Source of the DNA: Bradyrhizobium sp. 21
GTDB taxonomy: Bacteria > Pseudomonadota > Alphaproteobacteria > Rhizobiales > Xanthobacteraceae
Assembly (NCBI RefSeq): GCF_023073335.1
Contig: NZ_JADPJG010000002.1
Span: forward strand, 182,111-246,110
DNA: 64,000 bases
Reading direction: 5' to 3'
Shown here piece by piece: positions 61,604-64,000 of the stretch (position 1 is its first letter; every line of letters starts with the position of its first letter). A program made the translations under genes and the position numbers. Below the pieces are notes generated by a model. It saw only the letters and a list, made by a program, of their open reading frames with translations. It was not told the origin of the DNA and did no database searches.

Positions 61604-62383
61604 CTACTTCCCCACCCATTTCGGCGGCCGCTTCTCGGAAAACGCCTTCGGGCCCTCGACGTAATCCTGGGACGCCACCATCGCCTTCACCGCCGGATAC
61701 TCCCGCTGCTCCTCGATCGCCTGCTCCAGCGATACGCCGAGCCCCTTCTGGATGGTCTGTTTCGAGGCCCGGATTGACATCGGCGAGTTCCTGGTGATCA
61801 TCTCCGCCCAGCGTAGTGCGCCGGACAACGCTTCACCCTGCGGCACCACCTCGTTGACGAAGCCAAGCTCCAAGCCCTCCTTGGCACCGACATGGCGCGC
61901 GGTGAGGATCATGCCCATGGCGCGCTTGAGCCCGATCTGGCGCGGCAGCCGGTGCAGGCCGCCGGCGAGCGCGGCGAGACCGACGCGCGGCTCGGGCAGG
62001 GCGAAGGTCGCATTCTCCGAGGCGATGATGAGGTCGCAGGCGAGTGCGATCTCGAAACCGCCGCCCATGGCGACGCCGTTGACCGCGGCGATGATCGGCT
62101 TGTCGCAGTCGAAGCGCGCGGTCAGCCCAGCAAACCCGCTCTTGTCCCAGCCGCGCTTGCCGCCCGCCGCCTGCCACTTCAGATCGTTGCCGGCGCAGAA
62201 CGCCTTGTCGCCGGCGCCGGTGACGATCGCGACCCATTGTTCGGCATCCGCGGAGAAATCGTCGAACACCTTTTGGAGCTCGAAATGCGCGTCGGTGTGC
62301 AGCGCGTTGTAGACCTCGGGCCGCGACAGCGTGACGATCGTAATCGGCCCCTTGCGTTCCACCTTTGAAAATTTAAGATCCAT
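61604..62383 (-). CDS. Enoyl-CoA hydratase family protein (carnitinyl-CoA dehydratase-like)
   Basis: A 259-residue crotonase. Oxyanion-hole segments are KAFCAGNDLKW and VNGVAMGGGFEIALACD; the second catalytic region reads FALPEPRVGLAALAGGLHRLP, with Glu in PEPRVG as in CaiD-like and crotonyl-CoA-hydratase-like members. ATG at 62383 follows GGGAG. It is divergent from the acyl-CoA dehydrogenase 210 bases away, and the gap 62384-62593 shows a ribosome site for that gene but no clear operator. Confidence 0.87.
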   Translation of the reverse strand: MDLKFSKVERKGPITIVTLSRPEVYNALHTDAHFELQKVFDDFSADAEQWVAIVTGAGDKAFCAGNDLKWQAAGGKRGWDKSGFAGLTARFDCDKPIIAAVNGVAMGGGFEIALACDLIIASENATFALPEPRVGLAALAGGLHRLPRQIGLKRAMGMILTARHVGAKEGLELGFVNEVVPQGEALSGALRWAEMITRNSPMSIRASKQTIQKGLGVSLEQAIEEQREYPAVKAMVASQDYVEGPKAFSEKRPPKWVGK

Positions 62384-62593
62384 CGCGCGCTCCCGCATTT
62401 TCTCGTGAAGGAATATTGGCGTCATACTACCGCGCGCCAGCACCGCAACACCATCGAATTGCGCAATGCGCCTTGCGCCTCTCACACGCCTTGCTTTGCT
62501 TGACTTGTACGCGCTCTTCTCACCTTAATCGCGAGAAGAGAAAACGCGCCTAGCGCCTTAACGCAAAACGAAAAAATCATCCGGGAGAGAACC

Positions 62594-63868
62594 GTGGATT
62601 TCTCATTGCCTGCAGATCTCGTCGCCTATCTCGCAGAGCTCGACCGTTTCATCGAACGCGAGATCAAGCCGCTGGAAGGCGCCGACGACAACATCCGCTT
62701 CTTCGACCATCGCCGCGAATGGGCGCGCACGAATTTCGAGAATGACGGCCTGCCGCGCCACGAATGGGAAGCTCTGCTGCGCAAGGCCAAGGATCTCGCC
62801 GATGCCGCCGGCCATTTGCGCTTTGCGGTGCCGAGGCAATATGGCGGCAAGGATGGCTCCAATCTCTGGATGGCGGTGATCCGCGAACACTTTGCCGCGA
62901 AAGGCCTCGGCCTGCACAACGATCTCCAGAACGAGCACTCCATCGTCGGCAATTTTCCCGTCGCCACCATGCTCGACCGCTACGGAAGCGACGGCCAGAA
63001 GGCGATGATCGACGGCTCGATCAAGGGCAAGTACCGCATCACGTTTGGTTTGACCGAACCGCATCACGGTTCGGACGCGACCCACATGGAAACCCGCGCG
63101 GTGCCGGCGACCCGCGACAACGTCAGGGGCTGGATCATCAACGGCGAGAAGATGTGGACCACCGGCATGCACGTCGCTACGCATTGCGCGCTGTTCGCGC
63201 GTACGTCGGGCAATGACGGCGATGCGCGCGGCATCACCTGCTTCCTGGTGCCGGCCAAGAGCCATGGCGTGAAGATCGAGGAGTACATGTGGACCTTCAA
63301 CATGCCGACCGACCATCCCCGCGTCAGCTTTACCGACGTCTTCGTGCCTGATGATGCGCTGTTCGGCGAGGTCGGCCGCGGCCTGTCGCTGGCGCAATGC
63401 TTCGTGCACCAGAACCGTATCCGCCAGGCGGCGAGCTCGCTCGGCGCAGCCGTCTACTGCATCAACGAGAGCGTCAAATATGCGCGTGAGCGAAAGCCGT
63501 TCGGCAGGGCGCTCGCCGAGAACCAGGCGATCCAGTTTCCGCTGGTCGAGCTCGCCACCCAAGCGGAGATGCTGCGGCTGTTGATCCGCAAGACCGCCTG
63601 GGAGATGGACAAGCTCACCGAGGAGCAGATCGAGCGCACGCTGTCCGACCGCGTCTCGATGTGCAACTACTGGGCAAACCGCCTCTGCTGCGAATCCGCC
63701 GACCGTGCCATGCAGGTCCATGGCGGCATGGGCTATTCGCGACACAAGCCGTTCGAGCATATCTACCGGCATCACCGACGTTACCGGATCACCGAGGGCA
63801 GCGAGGAGATCCAGATGCGGAAGGTGGCGGGGTTCTTGTTCGGCTATATGGGGCCGGGGAAGCACTAG
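62594..63868 (+). CDS. Acyl-CoA dehydrogenase family protein
   Basis: A 424-residue FAD enzyme oxidising an acyl-CoA to the trans-2-enoyl form. Motifs: FGLTEPHHGSDATHMETRAV near residue 155, KPFGRALAENQAIQF at about 300, and the C-terminal RITEGSEEIQMRKVAG with the usual Glu in TEGS. Unlike the first dehydrogenase here it is an ordinary catalytic type. It begins with GTG at 62594 after CGGGAGAGAACC. Confidence 0.9.
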   Translation: MDFSLPADLVAYLAELDRFIEREIKPLEGADDNIRFFDHRREWARTNFENDGLPRHEWEALLRKAKDLADAAGHLRFAVPRQYGGKDGSNLWMAVIREHFAAKGLGLHNDLQNEHSIVGNFPVATMLDRYGSDGQKAMIDGSIKGKYRITFGLTEPHHGSDATHMETRAVPATRDNVRGWIINGEKMWTTGMHVATHCALFARTSGNDGDARGITCFLVPAKSHGVKIEEYMWTFNMPTDHPRVSFTDVFVPDDALFGEVGRGLSLAQCFVHQNRIRQAASSLGAAVYCINESVKYARERKPFGRALAENQAIQFPLVELATQAEMLRLLIRKTAWEMDKLTEEQIERTLSDRVSMCNYWANRLCCESADRAMQVHGGMGYSRHKPFEHIYRHHRRYRITEGSEEIQMRKVAGFLFGYMGPGKH

Positions 63869-63913
63869 GGCGCCGCGAAAGCGCGCTATCCCGCGCGATG
63901 ATCCTCTCCACGA

Positions 63914-63942
63914 GTCGTCCCGGCGAAGGCCGGGACGACGAT
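63914..63942. repeat. Short copy of palindromic repeat, family B
   Basis: GAGTCGTCCCGGCGAAGGCC followed by GGGACGACG, the arm of the 32044-32170 element folded directly on itself. It lies between the last full gene and the ligase end. Confidence 0.75.
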
Positions 63943-63959
63943 GTGGATGTGGCGAGGGG

Positions 63960-64000
63960 CTAATTCACCCGCCGGTCCTTCCCCGCCCAATACGGCTCCC
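63960..64000 (-). CDS. C-terminal end of a probable AMP-dependent acyl-CoA synthetase
   Basis: Only the last 13 codons are in the window, reading EPYWAGKDRRVN then TAG on the minus strand. This wording is common at the very end of fatty-acid/acyl-CoA ligases (a LREPYWAGR-type end after the catalytic lysine region). Too short for a firm call, but fitting next to acyl-CoA enzymes. A reading to the next bases outside would settle it. Confidence 0.5.
   Translation of the reverse strand, partial: EPYWAGKDRRVN

Overview
The window looks like chromosomal DNA of a Bradyrhizobium-type alphaproteobacterium (order Hyphomicrobiales). It is GC-rich, densely packed with ATGA-type gene overlaps, full of catabolic and transport genes, and its gaps carry palindromic intergenic repeats of the kind common in that genus. 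The genus call is an inference from gene content; there is no rRNA or other marker here. I see no tRNA, rRNA, CRISPR array, prophage, transposase or plasmid functions.

Layout. 0-5 kb: polyhydroxyalkanoate granule genes (end of phaE, class III phaC, a GNAT acetyltransferase, a phasin), then a DUF445 membrane protein and an alpha/beta hydrolase. 5-11.7 kb: a phenylacetate cluster paaX-paaABCDE-paaI-paaK, which makes phenylacetyl-CoA and epoxidises its ring; the ring-opening and beta-oxidation genes are not here. 11.8-21.9 kb: a quinone-oxidoreductase-like enzyme, a YeeE/YedE sulfur transporter, a MocR regulator divergent from an EamA exporter with a clear palindrome between them, an alpha/beta hydrolase-OsmC fusion, a molybdopterin oxidoreductase, an MHS transporter, and a ferredoxin-P450 pair divergent from a TetR regulator.

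21.9-29.9 kb: an RpiR-type regulator between two arms of an Aap-like polar amino acid uptake system (binding protein and aminotransferase on one side, two permeases on the other), with an Asp/Glu-racemase-family protein and an amidase nearby; no ATPase gene is present. 30-37.3 kb: an SDR, a tartrate-dehydrogenase-like enzyme, and a minus-strand LysR - M20 amidohydrolase - D-2-hydroxyacid dehydrogenase - LDH2-type dehydrogenase unit, divergent from a DUF1445 protein. 37.4-46.1 kb: a complete Liv-type ABC importer followed by all four genes of the known four-carbon acid sugar route (ltnD, otnI, otnK, otnC), which takes L-threonate or D-erythronate to dihydroxyacetone phosphate. The transporter and dehydrogenases together suggest a hydroxy-acid scavenging region.

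46.2-52.6 kb: a chemoreceptor with a strong terminator, and an RND pump followed by its adaptor. 52.7-64 kb: an acyl-CoA region with a thiolase-like protein, a nitronate-monooxygenase-like enzyme, a YghU-type glutathione transferase, an ACAD10/11-type acyl-CoA dehydrogenase, a VOC protein, a decayed SDR, a PaaG-like hydratase, an aminoglycoside-phosphotransferase-type kinase co-translated with a DUF6285 protein, a second hydratase, a second acyl-CoA dehydrogenase, and the last residues of a probable acyl-CoA ligase. The kinase + DUF6285 + ACAD10/11-type set resembles the phosphorylation-based 4-hydroxyacyl-CoA (levulinate-type) pathway and is the most interesting lead in the window.
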